Shown here: positions 45,053 through 54,449 of the stretch, piece by piece | Numbering within the stretch: the first letter of the stretch is position 1 | Layout: each line of letters begins with the position of its first letter | Origin: Cohaesibacter celericrescens | Lineage (GTDB): Bacteria; Pseudomonadota; Alphaproteobacteria; Rhizobiales; Cohaesibacteraceae | Direction: 5' to 3' | NCBI RefSeq assembly: GCF_002866925.1 | Contig: NZ_PKUQ01000016.1 | Location: 1-64,000, forward strand | Length of the DNA: 64,000 bases | Program-made: the position numbers and the translations under genes | The notes under the pieces: model-generated | What the model was told of the DNA's origin: nothing | Seen by the model: only the letters and a program-made list of their open reading frames with translations | The model's database searches: none

Positions 45053-45481
45053 TTACGCTTCAGGCAGGTCAGGCTCGGCGTTCGGGTCAAAGCCATGCAT
45101 ATAATTGGCCCATTGCAATGCAACGATGGCGCCCTTGATTGGCCTGAGGAAAGCCAGCGACATGGCAATGGTAATGGGGATCCAAATAGCCATGTGTATC
45201 CATAAGGCCGGTTTAAAGGTGATCTCGGACCAAATCAAAAGCGAAACGACAATGTGGCCGACAATGAAAATTGTAAAATATGGCGGTGCGTCGTCGGCTC
45301 TGTGATGGGAATAGTCTTCATGACAATGGCTACACTTGGGTGTGATCGCCAAAAAACCGTTAAATAGGCGGCCGGATTTGCAATTTGGACAACGCCCCAT
45401 GCACCCTTGCAGCATAGCCGCTAGCACTGGTCTGTGGGGTTTGGTTTCAATCGAAACCGTATTCAGGGCAAGGCTCGTCAA
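45053..45481 (-). CDS. DUF983 family membrane protein with zinc ribbon
   Basis: This 142-residue protein has an N-terminal zinc-ribbon-like part (GRCPNCKSGRLFNGFLAITP and CSHCHEDYSHH) and two membrane helices (about 72-90 and 94-112). Both are defining traits of DUF983, whose function is unknown. It starts with TTG at 45481, supported by TTAGGAG nine bases upstream; no ATG fits the family start. It lies between rnr and the Nudix gene, as is usual in Hyphomicrobiales. Confidence 0.9.
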   Translation of the reverse strand: MTSLALNTVSIETKPHRPVLAAMLQGCMGRCPNCKSGRLFNGFLAITPKCSHCHEDYSHHRADDAPPYFTIFIVGHIVVSLLIWSEITFKPALWIHMAIWIPITIAMSLAFLRPIKGAIVALQWANYMHGFDPNAEPDLPEA

Positions 45482-45547
45482 AGGTCAGATCTCCTAATCA
45501 ATATCCAATGGCATGCCAGCAATTGTTGTTCCTGTCGCTTGATATTC

Positions 45548-47866
45548 TCAGTGGCCACGTCCCTTTTTGCTTCTTGAGCGTGTTGTGCCTGGTTTCTTCT
45601 TGCCCGCACCCTTTTTGTTGGCCATGCCGCGTCCATTCTTTGGAGAGAGGCGTGCTGGCCGTCCTTTGGGGTGCTTGCGTCCTTCTGAGAGCATTTCGAA
45701 GCGCAGGGCCCCTGCAAGAGGCGCTGCTTCTACCAATTTGACTTCTACGCTATCACCAAGTCGGAAGGTTTCGCCAGTGGCTTCCCCTATCATTTGGTGG
45801 TGTGCTTCGTCATAAACATAATAATCATGCCCCAGAGTGGAGGCTGGTATGAAGCCATCCGCACCGGTGTCTGTGAGCTGTACGAACAGCCCCACACGCG
45901 TAACCCCGCCGATTTTCCCTTGGAAAGTGGCTCCAACGCGGTCAGACAAGAAAGCGGCAATCAAACGATCCTTGGTATCGCGTTCTGCTGACATGGCGCG
46001 GCGTTCGGTTGTGGAAATGTGCGATGCGATATCACTCAAGCGCCCTTCGAAGCCTGCCGGAAGCCCGTCGTCGCCGACTTTCAATGCCGCAATCAAGGCG
46101 CGATGGACAATCAGATCGGCATACCGACGGATTGGGGAGGTAAAGTGGGCATAGCGGTGCAGGTTTAGTCCGAAGTGTCCGATATTCTCAGGATTATATT
46201 CAGCCTGTGCTTGGCTGCGTAGGACCACTTGACTGACAAGGTGGGCCTGTTCTGTTTGGGCTGATCTTTTCAGAATGGTATTGAACATCGAGGGGCGCAG
46301 GTTGCCACCTTTGGGTAAATTGATGTCCAGCGAGGCGAGAAATTCCCGAAGGCCTTCCAGCTTTTCAGCAGAGGGGTTGTCGTGGATACGATAAACAAGA
46401 CCTTGTTTGTGTTTCTCCAGCGTTTCTGCTGCAGCCACGTTGGCTTGTATCATAAATTCTTCGACCAGCTTATGGGCGTCCAGACGCGGAGGCACAAACA
46501 CACGGTCGATGGTGCCATCAGGCTTGAGCAGCATTTTGCGTTCAGGAAGGTCCAGCTCTAGGGGCTCGCGATTGTCGCGTCCGGCCTTGAGGGTCTCATA
46601 TCCCTGCCATAGGGGCTTGAGGATAGTGTCAAGGATAGTTGCCGTCTTTACGTCTGTTTGTCCTTCAATGGCGCTCTGAGCCTGATTGTAAGACACTCCA
46701 GCAGCGACGCGGATCATCACCCGATGAAAAGTGTGGCGCTTTTTTTGGCCGTTCTTGTCAAAAATCATGCGCACAGCGAGGGCCGGGCGATCTTGGTCTT
46801 CTTTCAGCGAGCAGAGATCGTTGGAGATACGCTCGGGCAGCATCGGCACAACGCGGTCCGGGAAATAGACCGAGTTGCCGCGCTTGAGGGCCTCTTCGTC
46901 GAGCTTGGAGCCAAGTCGGATATGGTGGGCTACGTCGGCAATCGCGACATAGGCAATGGTGCCGCCTTCATTGTTTGCGTCGGTATCTGGCTCGGCATAG
47001 ATGGCGTCATCATGATCTTTTGCGTCTGCCGGATCAATGGTGATCAATGGCACGTCACGCCAGTCTTCTCGGCCCATCAGGCCGGGCTGGGTCGCGCGTT
47101 CGGCTTCTTGGATGACCGCATCGGGGAAAATATAGGGAATACCCAGAGCGTGAATGGATATCATGCTGACAGCTTGCTCAGACGCCATCGGGCCAATCAC
47201 TTCACGCACATGGGCCCGCGGCACTTTTGAACGGCCCGAACGGGTGATGGAAACCGCGATTAGGTCGCCTTCCTGCGCGTCGCCTCTAGCTGAATCGTCT
47301 ATAGACACTTCGCGGGTTTTCTTGTCGATGGGCACAAGACGGCCGCCGCCGTTGATCGGATCGCGCCGGTAGATGCCGAGGATCGAATCCTCGCGCTTGG
47401 GCATTATTTTGATAACGCGAACCGCTTGCCTGACGCCGGGAACTTCAAACTGTTCAAAATCCTTGTCAATCAGCTTTGCCAATACGCGGTCGCCCACGCC
47501 CGGCACTGCCTTGGATTTTTTATCCGGTTCAATCAGCAGTTTGGGAGGTGGGCTGTTATCATCGCTTTCCCAGTTGACAGGTACGCCGATGAGGTCGCCG
47601 TCACGGTCTCTCTCGGTGATGCGATAGACACCAACCGCAGGCAATTCGCCCGCTTTTACCAATCGTTTGCGATTTTTCTCAATATGGCCGTCTTCGGTCA
47701 GTTCTTTGAGCAAACGCTTGAGGCCTATGCGGGCGCCTCCGGTGATGTTGAATGCGCGCGCGATCTCGCGTTTGCCTGCCTTGCCTGGGTTTTCGGCAAT
47801 GAAGGCAAGCACGTCTTCCTTGGAAGGAAGGCCGTCCTCACTTGTGGGTCTGCGTCTACGTATCAC
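45548..47866 (-). CDS. rnr: Ribonuclease R
   Basis: This 772-residue 3'-5' exoribonuclease degrades structured RNA. Domains: helix-turn-helix (about 15-75), cold-shock OB domains, RNB catalytic domain (about 250-590) with TIDPADAKDHDDAIYAEP, whose aspartates bind magnesium, and a C-terminal S1 domain (about 640-725). It ends with a basic Lys/Arg/Gly tail (about 730-772). It starts at GTG 47866, 51 bases after the topA stop, so the two are probably co-transcribed. The ribosome site is weak. Confidence 0.95.
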   Translation of the reverse strand: MIRRRRPTSEDGLPSKEDVLAFIAENPGKAGKREIARAFNITGGARIGLKRLLKELTEDGHIEKNRKRLVKAGELPAVGVYRITERDRDGDLIGVPVNWESDDNSPPPKLLIEPDKKSKAVPGVGDRVLAKLIDKDFEQFEVPGVRQAVRVIKIMPKREDSILGIYRRDPINGGGRLVPIDKKTREVSIDDSARGDAQEGDLIAVSITRSGRSKVPRAHVREVIGPMASEQAVSMISIHALGIPYIFPDAVIQEAERATQPGLMGREDWRDVPLITIDPADAKDHDDAIYAEPDTDANNEGGTIAYVAIADVAHHIRLGSKLDEEALKRGNSVYFPDRVVPMLPERISNDLCSLKEDQDRPALAVRMIFDKNGQKKRHTFHRVMIRVAAGVSYNQAQSAIEGQTDVKTATILDTILKPLWQGYETLKAGRDNREPLELDLPERKMLLKPDGTIDRVFVPPRLDAHKLVEEFMIQANVAAAETLEKHKQGLVYRIHDNPSAEKLEGLREFLASLDINLPKGGNLRPSMFNTILKRSAQTEQAHLVSQVVLRSQAQAEYNPENIGHFGLNLHRYAHFTSPIRRYADLIVHRALIAALKVGDDGLPAGFEGRLSDIASHISTTERRAMSAERDTKDRLIAAFLSDRVGATFQGKIGGVTRVGLFVQLTDTGADGFIPASTLGHDYYVYDEAHHQMIGEATGETFRLGDSVEVKLVEAAPLAGALRFEMLSEGRKHPKGRPARLSPKNGRGMANKKGAGKKKPGTTRSRSKKGRGH

Positions 47867-47917
47867 GTGCAGGTCTTTCTATACAGTCGCGAGGCCGGAG
47901 GAATGGTACCATCAATC

Positions 47918-50569
47918 TCAGGTTTCTTCGGTTCCTTCGGGCGCAGCTTTTGCTGCTGGTTTTTTCTTAGCTGCGGTCTTTTTAGCAGGAGCCTTTTTCG
48001 AGGCTGCTTTTTTTGCCGCGGGTTTTTTGGTGGCTGGTTTTTTGGCGGCAGCTTTCTTTTTCGGGCTTGCGCCTGCTTTGGCTGCGATCATTTCCAGCGC
48101 CTGTTCCAAAGTCACACTTTCAGGGGCGATATCTTTGGGTAGGGTAGCATTGATTTTACCATGATTGACATAGGGGCCATAGCGACCAGATTTAACAGCA
48201 ATGGCACCGCCATCAGGATGTTCGCCCAGTTCTTTGAGGACTTGTGCTGCACCACGACCGCCGCCTTTGGCACGTTTTTCAGCCAACAGACTGACCGCAT
48301 GGTTGAGCCCAACTGTGAAAATGTCTTCAACGCTTGGTAAATTGGCATAGGTGCCTGCATGCAGCACAAAGGGACCGTAACGGCCAAGTCCTGCCTGAAT
48401 CATTTTTTCATCTTCAGGATGTGGTCCAACATCACGCGGCAAGGAGAGCAGCTTCAAGGCGCGTTCCAGATCAATACTGTCCAGTTCCCAGCCTTTGGGG
48501 ATCGATGAGCGCGGTGGCTTTTTATCTTCGCCCAACTGAACGTATGGTCCGAACCGGCCCGTGCGCAACGAGACTTCCAGATTTGTTTCCGGATCGGTGC
48601 CCAGAACTTTGGGTCCGCTGTCTGCGCCATTTTGGTCTTGACCGTTGCCATCTGCGTTCAACTGGCGAGTAAACCCGCACTCAGGATAGTTGGAGCAACC
48701 GACAAACGCGCCATAGCGGCTGGTTTTGAGGCTCAACTGACCTGTTTCGCACGATGGACATTTGCGCGGGTCGACACCTTCTTCCTTGGGGGGAAAGGCA
48801 TAGGCGGCGAGCACTTCGTTCAGGGTATCAAGCACCTGACTGACTCGCAGCTCTTTGGTGCCGTCAACATGTGAAGAGAATTCAATCCAGAATTCACGTA
48901 GCACGTCTTTCCACTGGAGCTCACCCGAGGAAATGCGATCGAGCTTTTCTTCCAGATCAGCCGTGAAATCATATTGCACATATCGTTCAAAGAAGTTTGA
49001 TAGGAAGCCAGTCACCAGACGCCCTTTGGAGTCTGGGATCAAACGCTTTTTGTCCAGAACCACATAACCGCGATCACGCAGCACCGATAAGGTGGCCGTG
49101 TAAGTGGAAGGGCGACCGATGCCCAACTCTTCCATGCGCTTAATTAGCGTAGCTTCGGTGTAGCGTGGAGGTGGTTCGGTGTGGTGTTGAGTGGCGGTGA
49201 TCTCTTTTTGCTTGAGAGCTTCCCCTTGGCTCACGGGGGGCAAGCGCTTGCTTTCTTCGTCTTCGTCGTCGTCTTTGCTCTCGGTATAGAGGGCAAGAAA
49301 GCCGTCGAATCGCACAACCGTACCCGTTGCGCGCAGATCTGCGCTGCGTAAACCATCTTTGGCTGCGATCTCAATCGTGGTGCGTTCCATCTGGGCCGAA
49401 GCCATTTGGCTGGCCATGGTCCGGCGCCAAATCAAGGTGTAGAGTTTGAGCTGCTCTTCATCCAAATATTGCGCCATCTGTTTCGGGTGGCGGGCAACAT
49501 CGGTTGGGCGGATCGCCTCGTGCGCTTCCTGTGCGTTTTTCGCTTTGGTTGTATATACGCGCGGCTTATCAGGCACATAGTTTTTACCGAACTCGGACTC
49601 GATCGTGCTTCGAATGGGGCCAATGGCTTCAGGAGTGATTTCCACGCCATCTGTACGCATGTAGGTAATCAGGCCGGTGGTCTCGCCGCCAAGTGTGATG
49701 CCTTCATATAGTTTCTGAGCTACCTGCATGGTGCGGGCAGCCGCAAATCCGAGTTTACGTGATGCTTCTTGTTGCAGCGTTGATGTTGTGAAGGGCGCAA
49801 AGGGATTGCGCTTGACGGGTTTGGCCTCAACAGAGCGGATAGACAGATTGGCTTGTTCGACCAGCTTTTTGATGTCAGAGGCTTGTGTTTCGTTGGTGAT
49901 GTCCAGCCGTGCGAGTTTGTTGCCATCGACCGCCACGATGCGCGCTTGCAAGTCAGCGCCCGCTGCGGTTTGAAGATCAGCCAGAACAGACCAGTATTCT
50001 TGAGGAATGAAGCGTTCAATTTCTTCTTCGCGCTGACAAACCAAGCGCAAAGAAACAGATTGTACACGTCCGGCAGACCGTGCTCCGGGCAATTTGCGCC
50101 AGAGCACCGGCGACAGAGTAAAGCCAACGAGATAGTCAAGCGCACGGCGGGCCAAATAGGCATCAACGAGTGGTGTGTCAATCTCGCGAGGATGCTTCAT
50201 GGCTTCAAGGATGGATTCTTTTGTAATCGCGTTGAACACAACCCTCTCAACCGGTTTGTCTTTTAGCACGCGTTTGTTTTTCAACACCTGCAACACATGC
50301 CAAGAGATGGCTTCTCCCTCTCTATCGGGGTCAGTCGCGAGGATGATGCGGTCAGATTCTTTGACGGCAGTTGCGATTTCGGAGAGGCGCTTTTTTGACT
50401 TTGCGTCGGCCTCCCAAGTCATAGCAAAGTCGTCATCTGGCAGTACAGAACCGTCCTTTGAGGGCAAGTCTCGGACGTGGCCGTAAGAAGCCAAAACCTT
50501 ATAATTGCTGCCTAAATACTTGTTGATGGTCTTTGCTTTGGCTGGTGACTCAACGATTACTAAGTCCAT
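47918..50569 (-). CDS. topA: DNA topoisomerase I
   Basis: This 883-residue type IA topoisomerase relaxes negative supercoils. The TOPRIM domain opens MDLVIVESPAKAKTINKYLG and includes the DPDREGEA acidic motif; the active-site tyrosine lies in GLITYMRTDG. One four-cysteine zinc ribbon (CPSC...CSNYPEC) is followed by several topo C-terminal repeats with GRFGPYVQ and GRYGPYV. The end (831-883) is a Lys/Ala/Pro-rich tail, KKAASKKAPAKKTAAKKK-like, which probably binds DNA. Operon with rnr downstream. An AT-rich palindrome lies in the upstream region. Confidence 0.96.
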   Translation of the reverse strand: MDLVIVESPAKAKTINKYLGSNYKVLASYGHVRDLPSKDGSVLPDDDFAMTWEADAKSKKRLSEIATAVKESDRIILATDPDREGEAISWHVLQVLKNKRVLKDKPVERVVFNAITKESILEAMKHPREIDTPLVDAYLARRALDYLVGFTLSPVLWRKLPGARSAGRVQSVSLRLVCQREEEIERFIPQEYWSVLADLQTAAGADLQARIVAVDGNKLARLDITNETQASDIKKLVEQANLSIRSVEAKPVKRNPFAPFTTSTLQQEASRKLGFAAARTMQVAQKLYEGITLGGETTGLITYMRTDGVEITPEAIGPIRSTIESEFGKNYVPDKPRVYTTKAKNAQEAHEAIRPTDVARHPKQMAQYLDEEQLKLYTLIWRRTMASQMASAQMERTTIEIAAKDGLRSADLRATGTVVRFDGFLALYTESKDDDEDEESKRLPPVSQGEALKQKEITATQHHTEPPPRYTEATLIKRMEELGIGRPSTYTATLSVLRDRGYVVLDKKRLIPDSKGRLVTGFLSNFFERYVQYDFTADLEEKLDRISSGELQWKDVLREFWIEFSSHVDGTKELRVSQVLDTLNEVLAAYAFPPKEEGVDPRKCPSCETGQLSLKTSRYGAFVGCSNYPECGFTRQLNADGNGQDQNGADSGPKVLGTDPETNLEVSLRTGRFGPYVQLGEDKKPPRSSIPKGWELDSIDLERALKLLSLPRDVGPHPEDEKMIQAGLGRYGPFVLHAGTYANLPSVEDIFTVGLNHAVSLLAEKRAKGGGRGAAQVLKELGEHPDGGAIAVKSGRYGPYVNHGKINATLPKDIAPESVTLEQALEMIAAKAGASPKKKAAAKKPATKKPAAKKAASKKAPAKKTAAKKKPAAKAAPEGTEET

Positions 50570-50773
50570 GTGAACCCCGTACTGTCCATCTCACACCATT
50601 CCGCACCAGAGACATGGGAGGTTGTGGTCGGTTGGTGGTAAATTTCTCTGATTCTTTTAAAGTTGCTCCTTGTCACATGACGACTTCCCACACCAAGGTC
50701 AAGGGCAGTGCGCATATTCTGCTGAGATATTTTGTCTTTCGCACAAGGCGGGTATTTTTCAAAATACAACCAT

Positions 50774-50798
50774 TTGTATATATATTGGTTATATACAA
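50774..50798. promoter_or_regulatory. AT-rich palindrome upstream of topA
   Basis: TTGTATATA (50774-50782) and TATATACAA (50790-50798) are perfect reverse complements with a 7-base spacer, in the 315-base gap between topA (minus) and a small plus-strand gene. GTAATTG also occurs twice just to the right. It looks like an operator or a bent or easily melted promoter element; which gene it serves is unknown. Confidence 0.4.
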
Positions 50799-50884
50799 TC
50801 GTAATTGTTGGGTGTATTGTAATTGCAACCAGCAGTGACTGGGCTTGCCCCATCGCTCGTTCAATTATGTATTTGGAGAGAGCT

Positions 50885-51076
50885 GTGCCTCAAAAAGCGA
50901 AAGCAGACGTTAGCGGATCGGAGACAAAGACCGCCGATTACGTATATGCCCATTTGAAAGAATTGACCCAGATGGCGCGACAAGAGAATTTGACGATGTT
51001 GGTATATTTGCTTGAAATGGCGCAAATAGAAGCGATGGAATTATCTCAACAAATTCGCCCTGCCGGTCGGCGCTGA
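50885..51076 (+). CDS. Small conserved-type alphaproteobacterial protein, 63 residues
   Basis: This protein starts at GTG 50885, five bases after GGAGAGAG; an in-frame ATG six codons earlier is the alternative. It reads TKTADYVYAHLKELTQMARQ and LTMLVYLLEMAQIEAME, an amphipathic helical pattern I recall from many small uncharacterised alphaproteobacterial proteins. No domain name is known to me. It stands alone between topA and dprA, which are both on the other strand. Confidence 0.7.
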   Translation: MPQKAKADVSGSETKTADYVYAHLKELTQMARQENLTMLVYLLEMAQIEAMELSQQIRPAGRR

Positions 51077-51140
51077 TTGCGGGTCGAGCAGCGACCAATT
51101 ACCGTATATGCAGCTGTGGGGACCGACTGTTGGCTGCCAG

Positions 51141-52367
51141 TCAGGGCTTGAGTGAGACGGCTTGATTGCCGTGTCGCTCCAGTCTTCCTGCCAAATCCAG
51201 CTCAAGCAGAATGATTTGCGCCTGACTTGGGCTCACGCCAGATTGCCGAACAAGCTCATCAATGGCGATCGGGGTCGGTCCGAGGCTTTGAATGAAGCGA
51301 TCGCGCGATTTAACCGGTAACGCGTCTTCAAAATCAAACGGTTCGGAGCTGCTTGCGTTTTCTCGCAGCAAAGGCGGTTGATATTTGAGGGATGGTGTAT
51401 GGTTGGGCAAAGCTGCCAGAATATCATCCGCTTCGCATACAAGGCAGGCGCCTTGCTTAATTAAATGATTGGTTCCATCAGAACGCGGGTCCAAGGGGGA
51501 CCCCGGGATCGCAAAAACCTCACGTCCTTGTTCCAGAGCATAGCGCGCGGTAATAAGCGATCCTGAGCGTTTAGCGGCTTCAATCACCAATGTCCCAGCT
51601 GCCACACCAGAGATGATGCGATTTCGACGAGGGAAATCCTGCGCGCGGGCCTGCCAATTCCAAGGCATTTCGGAGACCAACAAACCGTTTTCTGCAATCG
51701 CGTGGGCGAGTTTGATGTTTTCCTTGGGGTAAATTCTGTTGAGACCACCCGCGACAATCGCGATGGTGCCTGTATAAAGGCTCGCCTTGTGGGCCTCCGT
51801 GTCAATGCCTCTGGCGAGACCGGATGCAATCACGATGCCCTTTTGCCCCAAATCCCGGGCAATGTTTTGTGTCAGCTTGAGTCCGCTGGCAGAGCAATTG
51901 CGTGATCCTACAATGGCGACTGCCGTTTTGTGAGACCATTGACCATCTCCCACAATCGTGAGCAAAGGCGGTGGGGCGTGGATATGTGCGAGGTCTTGAG
52001 GGTAGTCCGGTTCACCCAAAGCCACCAGCCGCGCTCCGCCTTGGTAAATTTGGTTCCATTCCGTTTCAACATCCTGTTGTGTGGCTATGCGAACGGATTT
52101 CTTGGCACCGCCCCGTCGGGACAGGGTAGGCAGGGCATCAAGTGCTTTCTCTGCTGATCCAAAATGGGCACAAAGGTCATGAAAGGTTGCTGGGCCAACA
52201 TTATCGCAGCGAATGAGTCGCAGCCAATTGAAACGTTGGCGGTCTGTCAGATACTGATCTTGTGACCCGGATCCATGGTTCTGGCTATTGAGATCCGAGG
52301 AATGTCCGTTTGAAAGGGCTTGGTCAGGAGCCATATTGGTCAGCATGTCCTGCTGATCCGTTGTCAT
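51141..52367 (-). CDS. dprA: DNA processing protein DprA
   Basis: This 408-residue protein binds single-stranded DNA and loads RecA during natural transformation. The Rossmann-like DprA fold spans about 105-320, with [35 protein letters not shown] and [18 protein letters not shown]-like N-terminal helix bundle precedes it and a winged-helix domain ends it ([20 protein letters not shown]). Its ATG at 52367 overlaps the plsY stop (ATGA), so the two genes are coupled; longer upstream readings lie inside plsY. Confidence 0.95.
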   Translation of the reverse strand: MTTDQQDMLTNMAPDQALSNGHSSDLNSQNHGSGSQDQYLTDRQRFNWLRLIRCDNVGPATFHDLCAHFGSAEKALDALPTLSRRGGAKKSVRIATQQDVETEWNQIYQGGARLVALGEPDYPQDLAHIHAPPPLLTIVGDGQWSHKTAVAIVGSRNCSASGLKLTQNIARDLGQKGIVIASGLARGIDTEAHKASLYTGTIAIVAGGLNRIYPKENIKLAHAIAENGLLVSEMPWNWQARAQDFPRRNRIISGVAAGTLVIEAAKRSGSLITARYALEQGREVFAIPGSPLDPRSDGTNHLIKQGACLVCEADDILAALPNHTPSLKYQPPLLRENASSSEPFDFEDALPVKSRDRFIQSLGPTPIAIDELVRQSGVSPSQAQIILLELDLAGRLERHGNQAVSLKP

Positions 52368-53038
52368 GATGCGTTGCTTTCGGGTGGCTCTGCCTGACCA
52401 TCGCCATCGGTCGCTTCGGATGTCTTTTTGTTGCCGCCGATCCGGCTCTCGGTTCCATTCAGCAATCGATTGATGTTGGCTCTGTGTTTGACCCAAAGAA
52501 TAGCCGACAAGACCGCAAATAGTTCTGCCAATTGCCATTCACTAAAACCGAACAGGGCGAAGGGCATCAGGGCGCTGGCGATCAAGGCCGACAGCGATGA
52601 ATAACGGGTGATGTAGGCTGCTGCGAGCCAAATGAAGCCAAAAAGCAAAGCGGCGGGCCAGAAAAGGCCAGCCAAAACACCAATATAAGTTGCTACACCT
52701 TTGCCACCTTTGAATTTAAGCCAAAAGGGAAAGAGATGGCCAAGAAAGGCTCCGACACCTGCCAGATTGGCGGTCTCATTGCCCCATTCCGCGGCGATGA
52801 GCACGGCAAAGGTGCCTTTGAGCATGTCGCCCAGAAGAGTGAGAGCGGCCAGCTTTTTGTTGCCTGTGCGCAAGACATTGGTCGCGCCGATGTTGCCTGA
52901 GCCGATGCTGCGCACATCGCCCAGGCCGCCTAATTTGGTCAGGATCAAACCAAAAGGTGTTGACCCCAACAGATAGCCAAACGCCAGTGCGGCGAAGAAA
53001 TAGGGCAGGGAGTGGCTCCAGCTGATTGGATCGGGCAT
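52364..53038 (-). CDS. plsY: Glycerol-3-phosphate acyltransferase PlsY
   Basis: This 224-residue inner-membrane enzyme transfers the acyl group of acyl-phosphate to glycerol 3-phosphate, the first step of phospholipid synthesis. The three catalytic loops are present: GSTPFGLIL and [16 protein letters not shown], then [20 protein letters not shown], then a late helix near [15 protein letters not shown]-like residues. Five to seven helices are predicted. It has a non-conserved polar tail after about residue 200. GGGAGACG precedes the ATG. It is coupled to dprA downstream. Confidence 0.95.
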   Translation of the reverse strand: MPDPISWSHSLPYFFAALAFGYLLGSTPFGLILTKLGGLGDVRSIGSGNIGATNVLRTGNKKLAALTLLGDMLKGTFAVLIAAEWGNETANLAGVGAFLGHLFPFWLKFKGGKGVATYIGVLAGLFWPAALLFGFIWLAAAYITRYSSLSALIASALMPFALFGFSEWQLAELFAVLSAILWVKHRANINRLLNGTESRIGGNKKTSEATDGDGQAEPPESNAS

Positions 53039-53128
53039 TTTGTTCGTCTCCCTGATGTAAAGGTCTGCCTAATGCGAAGGTCGGACCAATGTATGGGCCG
53101 ACCTTCGAGTGATTCTTCGGGCCGTTAC

Positions 53129-54436
53129 TTATTTGGGATCGTAGTGGTGAACCAGTTGTCCTTCAACGTATGTTTGCAAAACCCGTCCAGAGAAGCGTGC
53201 CTTGTGGAAGGCTGTATTTTTTGAACGTGATTTTAGGTCGTCCCGATCCATCACCCACGGCTCGTTCGGATCAAAGAGGATCACATCCGCAGGAAGACCC
53301 GGTTGGAGACTGCCTGCTTTTAATCTGAGCAAGGACGCCGGTGTTGTTGATAGGGCTTTGAAGGCTTGCATCAACGTCAATTGATCGTTGTGGACCAGCC
53401 GCATGGTAGCAGCCAACATGGTTTCCAGACCAACCGCGCCGTCGGCACATTCCGCAAAGGGGTGGCGTTTGGTATCGACATCTTGTGGATCGTGAGCCGA
53501 AACAATCACATCTATGGTGCCATCCGCGACACCGGCGATCATGGCTTGCCGCTCGTCTTCCGAGCGCAGTGGCGGCGACATTTTGTAGAAGGTGCGATAC
53601 AGACCGATGTCATTTTCATTCAGCGTCAGATGATTGATGGATACACCACAGGTGACATCCAGCCCCTTGTCTTTGGCGCGCCGAATGATCTCAAGGCTTT
53701 CCGCGCAGGAAATCTGTCCGGCGTGGTAACGACAGCCCGTGAGTTGGGCGAGGCGAATGTCGCGGGCCACCATGATAGTTTCGGCTTCGGCGGGTATGCC
53801 GGGTAGACCAAGGCGTGTCGAGGTTTCGCCAAGATTCATTACACCGTTGCCAACCAGATCGGGATCTTCTGGGTGATGGACGATTAAGGCATCAAAATCA
53901 TGGGCATAGGTCATCACGCGACGCATGATTTGGGCGTTGGTAATGGCTTTGCGACCATTGCTGAGCGCCACGGCTCCTGCTTGTAACATCAGGCCGATTT
54001 CGGTCATTTCCTTGCCGGCAAGGCCTCTGGTCATGGCAGCATAGGGGTGGACATGAACGCGAGCGGTATCGCGGGCGCGGCGGGTGATGAAATCTACCAG
54101 TGCGATGTCGTCGATTACCGGATCGGTATCCGGCATGCAGGCAATAGAGGTGACACCTCCGGCGGCCGCCGCTTTGCTGGCGCTTTTCAGGGTCTCGCGG
54201 TGTTCTGCACCGGGTTCGCCGGTTGTGACATGCATGTCAACAAGGCCGGGAGCAGCAATCTTACCGCCGCCGTCAATACGCAGGATATCGGTGGGCAGTT
54301 GGCCTGCAACATTGGCACCGATGGCTTTGATCTTGCCTTCTTCGATCAGGATTGCGCCGTGCTCTTCAAGGCCGGTTGATGGGTCGAGCAATTGCACATT
54401 GGTGAGGGCGAAGGCTGCTTGTTGTCGTTCTGACAT
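53129..54436 (-). CDS. pyrC: Dihydroorotase-like protein, metal site degenerate (PyrB-linked)
   Basis: This 435-residue amidohydrolase-fold protein lies 13 bases downstream of pyrB. True dihydroorotases carry D-x-H-x-H-x-R; here DMHVTTGEPG (67-76) keeps only H69, the second histidine being T71, and the arginine is lost. The usual lysine region reads ALSNGRKAI, and the late DHAPH-type motif reads SAHDPQD. I infer a non-catalytic partner that assembles with aspartate transcarbamoylase, as in Pseudomonas PyrC', with the active enzyme elsewhere. GAGGG supports the start at 54436 rather than ATG 54442. Confidence 0.88.
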   Translation of the reverse strand: MSERQQAAFALTNVQLLDPSTGLEEHGAILIEEGKIKAIGANVAGQLPTDILRIDGGGKIAAPGLVDMHVTTGEPGAEHRETLKSASKAAAAGGVTSIACMPDTDPVIDDIALVDFITRRARDTARVHVHPYAAMTRGLAGKEMTEIGLMLQAGAVALSNGRKAITNAQIMRRVMTYAHDFDALIVHHPEDPDLVGNGVMNLGETSTRLGLPGIPAEAETIMVARDIRLAQLTGCRYHAGQISCAESLEIIRRAKDKGLDVTCGVSINHLTLNENDIGLYRTFYKMSPPLRSEDERQAMIAGVADGTIDVIVSAHDPQDVDTKRHPFAECADGAVGLETMLAATMRLVHNDQLTLMQAFKALSTTPASLLRLKAGSLQPGLPADVILFDPNEPWVMDRDDLKSRSKNTAFHKARFSGRVLQTYVEGQLVHHYDPK

Positions 54437-54449
54437 GGTCATTTCCCTC

